Below are positions 1 through 12,500 of a DNA stretch of 64,000 nucleotides, in pieces. The notes beneath the pieces are model-generated. The model was not told the DNA's origin. It did not search any database and was given only the letters and a program-made list of their open reading frames with translations. The DNA comes from Sambucus nigra (taxonomy: Eukaryota; Streptophyta; Magnoliopsida; Dipsacales; Adoxaceae). The stretch spans positions 360,988,605 through 361,052,604 of the forward strand of contig OX422216.1 in assembly GCA_949130495.1 (NCBI GenBank), given 5' to 3'. A program made the translations under genes and the position numbers. Numbering within the stretch: the first letter of the stretch is position 1; every line of letters starts with the position of its first letter.

Positions 1-1321
1 TTTCCACTCACTGTAAAACAAAGTATGTAAATTAAATAATCAACAAATATAATGCATGTGTCTTACAATATGTATATATGCTATGCTTCCCACAATTTAA
101 ATGACCAGATCTTTTCTAGATATGCCTCACAATATGTAATCCAAAAAAGGAAGCACTGATTGTTTTTAAATTATTTGAGAATTAAGACCTACCTAATGAC
201 CTAAATCTATGATAAGTATTCCCGACTAACTAATAGGGAATTTGATCCGGACAGAGCATACATCTAACAATGCCAATACAAAAGTCTATGAAATCACCAA
301 ACCCATTGTTGGCCAGATTTTGACTTCTCAGGCAAAGAAGGGATGCTATTGGGGTGGTTGTGCTGCAGCGTCATGAAACTCTCAATGGAAAGTTTCTTAA
401 GGGTCATAGGTAACTTTCCCATTGACCTCATAGATGACGTAAATAAGAGGCATGGACATTAAACCTATGCAATTGCTAATGGAAAATATATGAAGGGTTA
501 CGGGTAATCTGACCGATGGCAAGGACTTAAGAAACAGGCATAATCTTATCTTCACCTCTTCAAGATGAGGCATGCGCATTTCCCCCACATTTATTAGTTT
601 TCATAACCAAATAGAATTACTATTCAAAAATCTAAGCACACAAAATACGAGTGTAGAAGGAACATACATACACTCAGGAAGTCAAGTTTTTCTCTGCAAA
701 CTCATAATGAAAAATTCAAGTAATTACCTGATATATCAATGATTTAGAGTCCAACATTTGTTTTTTCTTTTCCCTCTGAACTTAAAAAAGGCCTGGTTGT
801 AGAAAATTTGATATTGTATTCAAGAGATACATATGTAAATGAACACTTGAATGAGAAAATATCTTTAATCGGATGATGAAGGTAGATAAAATGAGAAGAT
901 GGAACTTAAAGTCGAAACTTTTAAACTAATTAATCCCAAGGTTAGAAGATTCACCAAAACATATTTAAAGGTTTCAAGAGCTCACACCCCTAAACAACAT
1001 CAATGATCAACTTATTCGTATGGAATATAAGAGGTCTATAAAATAAATCCTCTAAAATACGAATTGAATGATTATGAAATTTTCATAGAGTTTGTTTCTC
1101 TGTAGCCAAAATTCAAACCATAAAAATTCGAAGAATTCAAAAGATTGCTAAATTTTGAAGGTTCCCAATATTAATCCAATTCGAACACCATGTTGTGTTC
1201 AATTTGGTTATTTTAAAGGTTGTCAATTATTTACAACTTTTATGGTCTTAAAAATTGAATTAATCTACAGTGATGATCCATAAAACTTTGAATTCATCAA
1301 AGGTTATGAAATATGATCAAA
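1..1321. other. Unassigned AT-rich sequence, probably inside a CACTA element
   Basis: No gene, repeat or structured element is supported here in either strand. The stretch lies downstream of the myosin-like exons, where IQ and coiled-coil exons would be expected if the captured gene segment continued, but I could not align any of it to those. The 63-codon minus-strand open frame at 397-588 has no recognisable domain. Confidence 0.4.
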
Positions 1322-1964
1322 AGTTGTGTGAGCCATGATCGACTTTGTGTTTACCCAACATCTGTCATCGTAAGAAAAAATAAAGTCCCTAGTATTACCT
1401 GGAATCCTTTCAGTCTCTTATTCTCTAGCATGTTTTTGTATGAAACTTTTTCCTTATAGTTACATACAAATGCAAAATCTTCAGAAGAATTTAAGAAGGG
1501 TCAATCAACAAATGATCTTTTGGCCAATGAATAAAGAGGTAAATGGGCTACAATAGTATATTCAATTGATGTGATTTAAGCATAATAAGATATTTACTTC
1601 CCATCCAAGGCCTCTTGTGCAAGAAGTCCAAATATGTTTAACAACGCAAAAAAAGGGCGGTGAGTACGGTGTCTAGCAGGGCCGATTCAATTTTCCTCTA
1701 AAACACCCTCGAAAGATAACAAAGAGTGATATCATAAAATGTATAAACAAAACAAGACATGTTTAGAACCCGAAAAATAAATAATTGAACCAAGAATAAA
1801 ACTATAACACTACTAAGATAAAATGAACTTACATCATAACACAATTGTTGCATGATGTTAGTGTTCCAAAATATAGCACATTGAAGACGATTATTGGGTT
1901 TTACACATGTAATGTCATGAGGTTCTGTAGCATTCAATGTCTCCATCAACTGTTGTAATTAGAG
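1322..1964 (-). pseudogene. Class XI myosin motor-domain pseudogene fragment, four exons with introns
   Basis: Four successive minus-strand blocks line up with the end of a plant class XI myosin head, each bounded by plausible splice sites. Block A (1964-1833, 44 codons) reads [15 protein letters not shown] and NIMQQL, follows an AG acceptor and ends at GTAAGT. Block B (1707-1598) begins GVLE and has FGLLAQEALDG, and its length equals the myosin exon codon for codon. Block C (about 1460-1399) gives a 20-residue stretch ending RLKGFQ before GTAATA. Block D (about 1358-1322) starts LGKHKV, like the IGKTKV segment. Known role of the family: actin-based organelle transport in the cytoplasm. Stops in A and B and changed core residues (EPHDITC where EPHYIRC is usual) show it is dead. 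Retained introns exclude an mRNA retrocopy. It lies about 2.2 kb inside a CACTA terminus, so transposon capture is likely but unproven. Confidence 0.82.
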
Positions 1965-4029
1965 CTGCAACAGTTCGTGAATTCAATAATATTAGTAATG
2001 AACTTTCTTAGGTAAAACAAATTATCACTTACTAAAGAGTGTAGTTGTGCTCTATTTCTCAAGAGTTTAGGGAGTCACATTAAAGACCAAAAAAGACAGG
2101 ATTGCACTATTTCTCTTCCAACACAAACATCTGGAATAAAAATCAAACCAACATTGTACATCAAAGTCAAACCAACATTGTAAATCAAAATCATTATTCG
2201 GCATCATGTGGTCTCCAACGATCAAAGAAAATAAAATTTCTTACCGGAAGTATAGATATCAATGTAATCATGATGTATTCTCAATATTGATTTCATCCAC
2301 CAACATTAGAGATCCCGAATAAAACCTGCGATTTGAAGAGTAGAACATACAAATTATCCTTCCAAAATGTAAATGAACTAAAGAATAATTCCAACTCCAT
2401 CAAATATAAATTAGAAAATATAATCAACAAATCAGAGTACCATAATCAAGCATGGTACTGCTTATGAATTGAGAATAATATGACATACAATGTTGAAGAA
2501 AATAGAAGGTGTAAATCCTTATTAAAAATAAAGTAAAAAGTAATTTTTTATTCAAAGGGACAACAAAAAACGTAACAAAAATTCCGAAGTAAAAAAAAAC
2601 ATAATTGAAAATCCATGAAACATGCACATAATTGAAATTCAATGAAGCATGCGTATAATTGATCACTATCCATACCAAAGTCAAATAATTTTTAAAACAC
2701 AACTAATTAAAACACCAACACAGAGAAATATAAACTTCAATCAAGTTGGGGTATGAATAAAAGGTTTACCATAAAATGTGGGAGATGGGACATTCCATGA
2801 TGTTAATTAGGGTTTCCTTGCACAAAATATGAGAAATGAGATATATAAACTTCAATCAGATCCAAAGTTGGTCGTTTATAAACATCAGACACCTGCTCGT
2901 AAATTACACAAGTCAATTATGGAACAGTACACACCACTATTAGAACAACGATGGCAACCCAATTCACTTCTTACTTGTCCATAACACCCAATTCTAGCTC
3001 TAAGAACAATTATTTCCTTTCATTGGTCGTAAACCAAACCCAAGTTCCCCATTTTTTTTTATCTTCTAAAGTTTATATTCATTGCAACATTAATAGTTTC
3101 AACACTACCAACCCAATAGAAACAAAACATCGGCTATATTCAGAACTAAATATATAAATCAATTTGAACACAAGCTACTTTTTTTTCCTTCCTTCCCAAC
3201 TACTTTATTTAATATACATACCTGTACAAGCAACTGAGAAAAAAAAGATGGAAAATTGAAATCTACATCGACAAAAAAATAATAGAGGAGCACCTTCTTA
3301 AACAAATCTAACAGTGAAAATAGATAAATAACCCTATAATCTGTACAAGTTAAGTACAAATTTATCTATGTGCGGTTAAAAAAGTCCCTCTTCTTCCCAA
3401 AATTGGTGAGAGGTAAATTATAATTATTTTTCCAAGTACCAAAGTTGTAACCAACATGATCTTGATTCTAACTCAAATTGAATCCAACTAGTGATATTAT
3501 ACAAAATTCATCAACAATGAAAGTACATGAAGAAAATAGATATATACCTGTAAGCTTCGACTTTTTCAGCAATATTGGAATGACTCCCAATGTTTTCTAA
3601 ATTTAATGACAGTTTCAATACTAGAGTATTTGAAGTTAGCGCAATAATTTTTAAAAATTGGAATTTTACCCTAAAGTTAATACAGTAGTAAAAGAAAATT
3701 TCATCTTATCTTCAACAGATCCAAGCATTTCCCCATATACAGCTGCATTGGTGGAAGACGCTGGAGGTTATTCTAGCAACGACATGCGGTATGTCGGACA
3801 AGATGAGTGAATAGCCAACCAAATATCAATACACCTCACATGAAACCCATGGGGACACTTTGGCAAAACCCTTACCTTCTCCCCATCTAAAACCTTCAAA
3901 GAGAGAAATGATATGCTTTTTGGTCGAGAGAGAGAGAGAGAGAGAGAGAGAAGGGGAGTGAGAGATTGAAGAGCAGAGATGAGAGATAAGAGGGAAACTA
4001 AACATAGGAAAAACGTTCGTATAATGATT
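1965..4029. other. Unassigned interior of the CACTA element
   Basis: Mostly AT-rich with no supported gene. Two things stand out. A minus-strand patch at about 3860-3700 reads as a continuous coding-like frame with one stop (it includes [13 protein letters not shown] and STNAAVYGEMLGSVED), which I cannot assign. A GA microsatellite follows it. Minus-strand exons upstream of the myosin blocks might be expected here, but I found none that I would defend. Confidence 0.35.
3926..3951. repeat. (GA)n microsatellite
   Basis: About 13 GA units in a purine-rich stretch. Confidence 0.9.
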
Positions 4030-4214
4030 TTTTAGGCTCTTTTATATTTTAGTCAAGTGTACACAGTTTTGGCACACTTTAAAATAGTGCCAAAATTTGG
4101 CACTCTTTTAAAATGTGCCATATTATCATTAAACTATGCCAGCATTTGGTAAAGTTTTAAATTGTGCCAGATTTTTAATATCAAGGTGTGCCAAATTGTT
4201 GTTTTGGTGTAGTG
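4030..4214 (+). mobile_element. CACTA (En/Spm) transposon right terminus with subterminal repeats
   Basis: Positions 4201-4214 read GTTTTGGTGTAGTG, the inverse complement of CACTACACCAAAAC, which is a typical CACTA terminal inverted repeat. The adjoining 150 bp carry about seven copies of a TGGCAC core in both orientations (for example at the sites reading GGCACACTTT, AGTGCCAAAA and GTGCCAAATT). This matches the subterminal transposase-binding repeats known for En/Spm elements. The matching left terminus is not in the window, so the element must begin to the left. The 3-bp duplication would be TAT (4215-4217) on this side. No complete transposase is visible. Confidence 0.72.
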
Positions 4215-4217
4215 TAT

Positions 4218-4835
4218 CGACTCCAAGATATGTCAATTATTGTGGAAGAGTTCATGAACACTATAATGTCCATTCATGATAGAGATAAGATCAAGCAACA
4301 CTTAAGAAATCTTAGAGATCGGTCCAAAAATGGGTTCAACTTCAGTTGGCTTTCCAATAATTTGAAACTCCTAAACGATGCTTGAATGGTGACTCGGCAC
4401 AAGCTATAATTAAAGAACACTGAGCCCAAATATTTTGAGGAAGGAAAGTTGAAGGAGTTTGATCCCCTTGTTAAAGATCTTAATAATATTATTAAGGTAT
4501 TCAAAGAGGGTTTATCTAAGGTTGTTCGTGATCATGAACCCGAGTTGGAACGAAGTTTCAAGGTTCGAATGAGACTCCATATCATCATGGATGGTCAATG
4601 GGCTTATGATAAGAACGCCACTTTGATGTTTTGGTCTATTTCGCGTTGTTTGACATGTTGTTCCTCAGAGGCTAGGAATATTTTAATTTTCTTATATTTC
4701 TGGGCAATAGTCCCCATTTGTAATGTAACTCTGTTAAAGTTTACATACAATGAAGGAATATATTTTGCAATGGACAGTCTCATTTGTGTACTCTTACTTA
4801 TTTTCTTACTTCCAACACTTATGTTTTTCATATAA
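4218..4835 (+). pseudogene. Unidentified protein-coding remnant, possibly an antisense ORF of the old Tat element
   Basis: One frame stays coding-like across the region with only a few stops near 4383-4410. The first part (about 55 codons from 4218) is charged and helical, with HDRDKIKQHLRNLRDRSK. The second part begins near 4430 (KLKEFDPLVKDLNNIIKVF) and ends in a hydrophobic AT-rich tail that is probably non-coding from about 4650. I do not recognise the family. It lies on the strand opposite to the decayed Tat integrase at 5.0-6.4 kb and beyond its 3' side, which is where Tat elements carry antisense genes. That placement is the only hint of origin. It could instead be a fragment of a host gene. 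Confidence 0.3.
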
Positions 4836-4989
4836 ATTGTGATTCTTATTGTATATATGCGCTGGCTCATAATGTCTAAAAACTTTTTAAAAATATTACG
4901 AGAGAACTCAAAAAGAAACTTTATTTGAAACAATGAAGTATAACCAACTCTAGACATGGTAAATTTTTAACAACTTATTATTAACTTTT

Positions 4990-6447
4990 AAAGGCCTATC
5001 ATATTCCATCTAGAAGATCAAACGGTATCCTGAATCATGTGATTCTTTATTAACAAATAGTCCCTCCCAATTGGATGTGAACTTGCGCAACAGGAGTCCT
5101 CTAATGTGTCTAGCATCTATTTGTAGAACAAAATCTCCTTCCAAATGTTTCCTAAGCTAATCTATATTGTCATAAGCCTAGGAGAGCCTCTTCATGTACA
5201 ACTATAAGTGTTTCCTTCCATTATATCTGAGTTCATCCAAAACTTATACTTGAATGTGCATGTCTTAAAAGAGAATGCTTCTTCCTATGGCATATCTGGC
5301 CGAAGGAACTTATAGTCGACTGGAAAAATTGCTTCGGCTCCATAAAGCAAAGAAAAAGTTGAGTAATTAATTAGTTTCCTTTTGGTAATTCGATATGCCC
5401 GCAGTACTGCTCAAATTTTAACATCCTAAACTTCAGGAAAATCCTTTATCATCTTAGCGAATATATTGACCAAGGTCTTGTTTATTGCTTCAGCTTGACC
5501 ATTTTCTTTGGGGTGAGCTTCTGTTGAAGTGTGGTGTGTGATAAAGTTTTTACCTATGATAAAGGTAAACTCCTTGTGTATGAATAGAGTTCCATTATTG
5601 GACCATATAACGTTGGGAATGCTAAACTTGCAAATTATGCATTATTTAATGAACTGTAACACTACTCCTTCTATTATCTTTTCAAGAGTATTGCGTCCTC
5701 CCAATTCATAAAGACTATGTTTCCATGAGTATCCAAATTTTACCCCTTGAGGGAAGTTTTATTTCCCCCACAAGGTCGAACGCCTAATTGTGAAATGGAT
5801 AAGGATTTGATAAGGATTGAAGATTTACCGAAGGATTTTGGATCATATTTACATTAACTTGGCACGATTTACAAGTTCAAATTAATATGGATTAATCATT
5901 CTCTATTATTGGACAATAATAAAACAAAGTCATGAGTTGACAATGTGATATGGATATTGTCCTTTCTTAAGAAATTCCCCTACTTCTTCCTTTGTCATGA
6001 ACTTCAAATGTCTATCAAATTATCATTTTTGATAGAGTTGATCTCTTGAATGTGGAACCTTGAGGACCTTCATCTAATTTCCATGGCATCAAACTTCTTC
6101 ATGGGAATAACCCCAAATTTGATAAAATCAATGTAAGGTTATCCTAAATTTGTTTGGGCTTCCATAAAATTGAACTCAGCTGCCTGAAAGAAAACTCTAC
6201 ACATGGCACATTTTCTTTGTATAGCTATTTCATCTTATCTCATCATTGCCCAAAAATATCCTACTTTACTAATTCTTCAATACAGAGGGATCTCAGTGGT
6301 CTCACAATTCTCCTTATCGGTTGATGCACCTCGCTAGCCCCCTCCTATATTTCTGAAGCATAAAGTCCAACCTATAATGAAATATTGTATTAAATCTCAG
6401 AGACCCATATTTCCTTGTCCAGACTGAAGTTGCGTTGGTATTTTATC
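4990..6447 (-). pseudogene. Decayed Ty3/gypsy (Tat-type) H2C2 zinc finger and integrase
   Basis: Read on the minus strand. Near 6262-6195 the frame gives GYFWAMMR and a following C-A-M-C, matching the end of the H2C2 domain (pattern GYYWP followed by CxxC). From 5680 to 5290 one frame reads IPNVIWSNNGTLF, then HPKENGQAEAINKTL, then LLYGAEAIFPVDY. These are the integrase D and E blocks and the following conserved arm. Further down (about 5110-5010) a match to the C-terminal domain appears (TSNWEGLF). The second catalytic aspartate of the usual SDNGT block has become asparagine, and stops occur throughout. It is cut on its 5' side by the LTR at 6448. Gag and protease of what I infer to be the same element are found at 28.2-29.7 kb and 15.8-16.2 kb. 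Reverse transcriptase and RNase H are missing. Confidence 0.78.
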
Positions 6448-8738
6448 TGTAATTCCCCAGCATGGATTTATGGATGACTCGTGGGTCAATTCAGTCTATC
6501 CCATTCATTAGGTGTGAAGTGCAATGAGATAACCTAAATGCCGTTGTTAGTCCAGTTTTATTCAATTAACATCTCAATCATTTTTCATGCGATTTCAATT
6601 CATATCAAGTTACATGTGAAACCTGTGGAAAGAGTCCTCAAAGTCCAAGCATTCAAATATACTAACGTAAATAAAAATGATACTTACCTCTACAACACTC
6701 TCAAAATACGAAACCGCACTCAACTTATCGTAACAAAGAAGGGGGAATGAGCCGAATGCCTAATGGGAAATACAATAATGTAATATAGAATCAAACGATA
6801 GAAAAGAGACTCTAACATGTTATACTTGCACATGCAATTATCTCATATATTACAATTGTATACATTAATGCCAAAAATCATTTCTATTTCAAAACGTTAC
6901 TTGTTCCGATTCAATCGCATTAATCCTACGAAAAGACCTTTTTTTTCATAAGTCGTCAAAGTTACTCGATTTAACTCACCCAATTAAAAACTTAAACAAA
7001 ATGCCTTTTTTTTAAAGAATACTTCAATTATCAAAATCATCCTTTTACACACACCAAATTTGCCTTAGCATTTTCCTTAAAAATAGCCTTTTAATATACG
7101 CACGCACAGTATTAGAAAATACTTATTTTTTGCTGAAAGTATTTCACAATCATGAACATGTGTTAATAATAGGTTCAAACTTCCTTAGGTTTCTTAATTA
7201 CCCATTCAATGACTTCACTTTACCATTCTTTTCACTTTACATGGACATTACCCAGTTTCTCATATTATTTGTCCACAATATCTTTAAACCAAAACATGTA
7301 TCAATTTTATTTCAATTTAGGTTGTCTTTTCTTATATTAACCTAACACACCATTTCTTGACATGTTCCACTTTTCTTATCATCTTCTCCTCGGAGTTTAG
7401 CACATTACCACGCACTTTAGGAGGCTCCACACCACTGTTTATGCTACCATATCCTCTAGCCAGTTTTTTTGGGTCGTTCACCCAAGGGCTCTGTGCCGTG
7501 CTTAATTATTTTCGATCATATCTGAGTCCCTTTACCATGTGTGTTAACAGTTTTTCATGTTCACATTATCACCACTTTTATCGGTCGAAGACAAAAATTG
7601 GAACCACACCCCATATTTGTGTTACACTGTAGAAAATCACCACCGCTTCTCCCTTACTCATGAACGTTGATTTTATTCCTAAAATCACTCCCATTTAGGT
7701 ACATTTAGTTTACTTCTACATTTTTTTACATAAAATTACCATTGTATCCAGTTGTTTCCAAACATTCCTTTTTCCTCCATTTCACAAGAGTTATCTTTCC
7801 CAAAACATTATTAAGTTACCCACACTAGATTCTTATTTCTTTTAACTAATTAATAGTCATTTAATACTTTGGAGTAACACATTTCTCAAATTGGAAATAT
7901 CTTTATCTCATTACTTTCTTTAACAAAGAAGTCACTAGGCATTTGAAGTCTACTTTACAAGAAAAAAATTATTTTTCTGTATCATCGTATGTAGTCTTGA
8001 AAACATATACCTGTCAAATTTTCCACACTTATTAACACACTTTAAAGGCAGAAATTTTTATTTTCTTTATTTCATGTTAAAAATTATTAAAATCGTAGCT
8101 AAACTTGTTTATGTGCTCATCATCAAAATATTACAAGTTTATACACATGGAAAGAGAGATTTAAAGTCCCAAAATCCAAAGTAATGAGTATAACACATGA
8201 TTTTTTTCATGGAATTTTATAATACTTACAAAAACTTTCTTTTCAAGATTAGAAGGCATTTAAGTTGTTCAAACTTGAATAATTGTCTAATTTCACAAAA
8301 ATTCCATTTTTCAGAAGAAAACTGCAAGATTTTGTTCACAAAATATCTCAACAAGATAAATTTCATTTTAAAACTTTTTATTTCATAAAATGTTTAACAC
8401 AAAATTTTCTTGAAAATATATCATTTCCTAAACACTTTGAAACCATTTTACATAAATCGTGAGAAAATAATATTCTATAACATACATGCATTCTACTCTT
8501 AAAATTCTATGTACAAGATCAAATGCTAATGAAATTGAGTTCTTAAACTTAAAAAATGATGTTCCCCACCTTATCGGAGATCCAAAAATGGATGGATTGT
8601 TGTAGAATCGTGTGGTAACGTCCCACCTCCTAAGGTGTCATTAAAGTTGTTTCCTAGCTCAAGAATTCTTACTCTTTAAAAGCTCCATGAAAACATCTTC
8701 AAGCTCGACAATTTCATCTACTTTTGTTCTCCAACCCT

Positions 8739-8911
8739 CCCCCCCCCCCCCCCCCCTCCCCAATTATATCATTCATAAATTTATATCTTTCCTAACAAAT
8801 GTTGTAGATGGGTTTATGGGCTTAATATGGTGGAAAAGTGTTATATTATGGTGGTTTAGGGTTAAGGGGTTGTGGTGCTAGGGTAGTAGAAGGTAATTGG
8901 TGTGGAGGAGC

Positions 8912-8969
<58 letters not shown>
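8739..8969. repeat. C18 tract, (AT)n and (GA)n tracts within the LTR
   Basis: C18 at 8739-8756, an (AT) run at 8916-8948 and a (GA) run at 8949-8969. The other LTR copy has only short interrupted versions, so they expanded after insertion or vary between copies. Confidence 0.9.
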
Positions 8970-9170
8970 GCAAAATCTAATTATAATAGAGAAGAGTGGG
9001 CTCTCTAATAATTTAAATACCCTAGAAACCCATAAGGGGAAAATCCCTAAAATGACTTCATGGTCAATCTCTAGCTAGACCTGCTGCGTCGAGGGCATTA
9101 CAACCCAGTTCATTCAATGTTCCATAATTTGATTGCATTTTTGGACTATTAGAAACCTGATTTTTGTAGT

Positions 9171-9353
9171 CTCGTTAGAACGAGAACTACTATATTGTTT
9201 TGAACCAAACTGGATTTCATTAAAACAAGAACTACATAAGGGTGAATCATTGGAACAAGATTCTAACGAGTAAAGGTTTTTTAAAAAATGGTGACTCATT
9301 GGAAGGTGGTTTGAAGCATTATTCCAATGAGATAGAGATCTCGTTCAATTGAC
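9171..9353 (-). promoter_or_regulatory. Array of degenerate TCGTTCGAACGA palindromes in the LARD LTR U3
   Basis: Palindrome-like motifs begin with CTCGTTAGAACGAG (9171-9184). Further related sites are centred near 9201, 9222, 9252, 9263, 9301, 9324 and 9346. Some neighbours are 21-24 bp apart, others are disturbed by small indels relative to the other LTR copy. On the minus strand the array lies upstream of a TATTTAAAT box at 9011-9020. The motif is the same type as the perfect arrays in the copia LTRs of this window. Confidence 0.6.
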
Positions 9354-9527
9354 CCTAACCATTCTCCATATTAAATATAGGACATTTTAATCCAATTAAT
9401 CTCACCAAGGCTATTATATCGCTGAAATTTGACCCGTAATTCACCATAAAAAGTTTAAAGCCCAAATAGGTCAAATCAAATCACTAAACTATGCGGGTAT
9501 GATCAAAATCACGGGGCTAGTGTTACA

Positions 9528-9540
9528 TTGTTCCCTCCTT
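9528..9540 (-). other. Polypurine tract of the LARD-like element
   Basis: Minus-strand AAGGAGGGAACAA directly abuts the LTR start TGTAACACTAG, the expected place for plus-strand DNA priming. Confidence 0.75.
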
Positions 9541-12500
9541 AGGGAATTTTATGCTCAAAATTCTCAATCCGTCACTTCCTGAACTTCCTGGAGTCTATCA
9601 ATTCTTATTCTAAGTCATAAGGATCTTTCAAGGATAGTTCATCGAAATCCTCAAATCATTAAGAGATCATCACACGTCCTTCTAGAAAGGGTTGTAACTA
9701 AAGAGTTCGACATGCAAAATATTTTAACGCTCACCATCAGGGTATCCACCAAAGTCATATAATAGTCCTTGAGTCACCATCTATCTGATGATGACACTCA
9801 AACAAGTCCTAGGGCTTCTTTGATAACAATTATGGCATATCGACACCTCTACCGGGGTAACACTCTCTAGCGATCAACACTCACCCAAAAGCAATGCAAC
9901 ATATAACTAATACACAATCCTTCCTCGTAAATTATTTCAATTATTAGGACTACATATTCTGAGTCTCCTTGAATTCCCGAATCAACCTGACTACACAAAT
10001 TCATTTAAACTTAATACTGACCTCTTGTAGCTATTTTCTTACTCCGAGAAGTGGCATACTCACTATGTCACAAATTGTAGATCCAATTGGTAATTTACTA
10101 AGGTCCTTCCAAAAATCCAGGATCACTCTAGGTGTTTAACCATAGAACATTCACTCTAGTATTACACATATCCACTCACTGTCGTAAGGTAATGCTATGT
10201 ACTATGATTTCTCGGTATCTATTACTTTACGATGCCCTCAAATCATAATCATGTTCTTTATAACTGGAGTCCCTAATCGTTGTACTGGACAATCAATGAG
10301 ATCACTAATCCTAAGATAAGAGGATACTATGAGCAAAACATGTGGAAAAATACGTAGCCACGCACACATGGAACTTGTTCAAAACAAAGGTTACTTCAAA
10401 CAGTGGCGCACCCAGTTGTTGAGATCCATTGACCATGCTAGCTCTAATCGAACTCTCACTGAGCCAAACCACATCATAACCATAACATGATACCATACCA
10501 GGATACTTCCACCGAGGGAACACATACCCCGTCTACTAAAATTTAAAGAACATGACAAATCAGAATGGACAAACAACCGTTTTGAGAGAATCCTATTCAT
10601 ATAAAGTCAACCATGGTTCATGAGTGTGGACCTATGCCAAGCACTTTGAAGTGTATGGATCCTCCCAAATGTTCTCATTAGATTCTAGCCTATCCACACA
10701 CCCTAGCCTGGGTCACTAACTGTGATGAGTGGGATCAAGAACCATTCATCTGCACGAGATAAAAGTAACATACGAACCTATTATCCTTTGAGAAGTCAAA
10801 CGCAAGACTTACCTCCTTAGTAATAAGGTTTCCTCCTTTCGTCCTTGATGAGCACAGACCATTCTAGTCAATGAACGCAAAACGCCTTTGTCAATGCCAA
10901 CCTTGTCCATATCTCTAGTCAACATGACGTCATGATGAACCGAACACACCTAGGTTTCTATTTGTATTACCATACAATGATTGTATTCCAAACGTCTCCT
11001 TAGGCAGTGCATAACTAATCAGAACACTCAACTTATTACAACCACCAGTGACACAAGGTCATATTAAGCCTATCTCAAAAATTTATCCAACTGAATTTAC
11101 GTGATTGTCGCACCGGTCACCATTATCACATAATGATAACAAGTACTACGCATGTCTATAACTCCTAATTTGTACAAGTTTGGCAAGAGATGCTAAGAAC
11201 TAATCATTCCCTTACTAGGGTTATTTTGACTTATACTTTTGACACATGTTGATACTTTAATCATACTTCGATATCAATCTCATCATGGGTGATATTTTCA
11301 AGTTGTTAATATGACATCATTAATGTAAGTATCCAATGTATTTCCCACTTTTCATCCAAATCAAGTACGACACTTCCTATAGTAGTCGTCTTATGACAAG
11401 TGAGCATTATTTCCAATCATAACACTAATCTGTAATTACCCTTAGAAGGTTACCTCATCTATTCGTCCCAAATTTCATGACATCACCAAGGATGACACGA
11501 TTCGAAACCAATAACCTGAGATCGTCACATAACCCTTAATACAACACTCACTAGAACTCTAGCACTTCATAATACCGAACATAAATAGTTCCCTATAGAC
11601 ACCAAGCATATACCAATGTAAAGTCACTAAAAACTTGACAAGGTTTCATCACCCATGATTTCCTCATACTAGGTAAGCTCTACCGATTTCTAACGTTCAT
11701 CCCATGACTATCATATACTCATAAGAATATTTGCCCTGAAGTCTCCAAACCTGGCGAACAATAATTTTTGAACACCCTAAGTCGTCATAACAAGTCGAAT
11801 TTTATTCCCAAATATGACACATGCTATTGATCTCAAGGGTTAGAAGTAAAAACCCTTTTTTTGAGGGATTATTATAAAGACTATCTAATGGATAAGAACT
11901 TGAAAAGTCTACCTTTCACAAAACACTGTCGAAGCATATGTTCTATTAAAGTCATCTAATCACACCAAATTTGCCTCGCGTTCAGTCATTACTTAGGCTA
12001 TTGAAATCGGGAATAGTATTTACATATAAATATTATTTATCTTTTGTTTGAAACCTTGGCTTAGGTCTAACACATGACTCTCTCATTGAGGCCCAATAAA
12101 TGGTCCAAAAACTTCCTTCCAAAACGATTGATGTCATATATTACGTATCGAACCACAGGCTGACAAAACTAGGGATTCTCGCAGGATATAGCACGTCGTA
12201 TACAACTGATAAGCCTCTAAGTACACACTACCGACATCAACAGGGATCCTACCACTCAAATGTTACATTATATTCTCCAAAACCATAACATAGAAAGCTA
12301 CTTAGGTTTCACTCCTATGTCACTCTAAGTCACTCCCAACTTAAGATATAAATATCTATAAAAAAATTACCAGGGAACTCACCTACAATGATAGTATCCT
12401 ATTAACTAAGACCTGAGTACAAATCCTCAAGTAAAGATCAACACAAGCCTACATGAAAATTGCCAAATACCCATGTGTTCCTAACTAAGGAACCTAATTT

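Larger units (their letters stand above)
6448..9527 (-). repeat. 3' LTR of the LARD-like element (3080 bp)
   Basis: Plus-strand left edge TGTAATTCCC aligns with TGTAACGCCC of the other copy, and the right edge is TGTTACA followed directly by a polypyrimidine tract (the PPT on the minus strand). Homology to 12941-15757 runs through nearly the whole length. It contains several short open frames, also present at the matching place in the other copy, which I take as chance. Internal expansions of poly-C and TA/GA tracts are specific to this copy. Confidence 0.85.

Noticed and set aside
7357..7632. 91-codon plus-strand open frame with a similar one at 13852-14082
   Set aside because: Both lie at the same place in the two LTR copies, on the strand opposite to the element. 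Their similarity comes from LTR duplication. No domain is seen.
10311..10600. Two overlapping minus-strand frames of about 70 codons in the LARD interior
   Set aside because: Short, no domain, no match to gag or pol in any frame.
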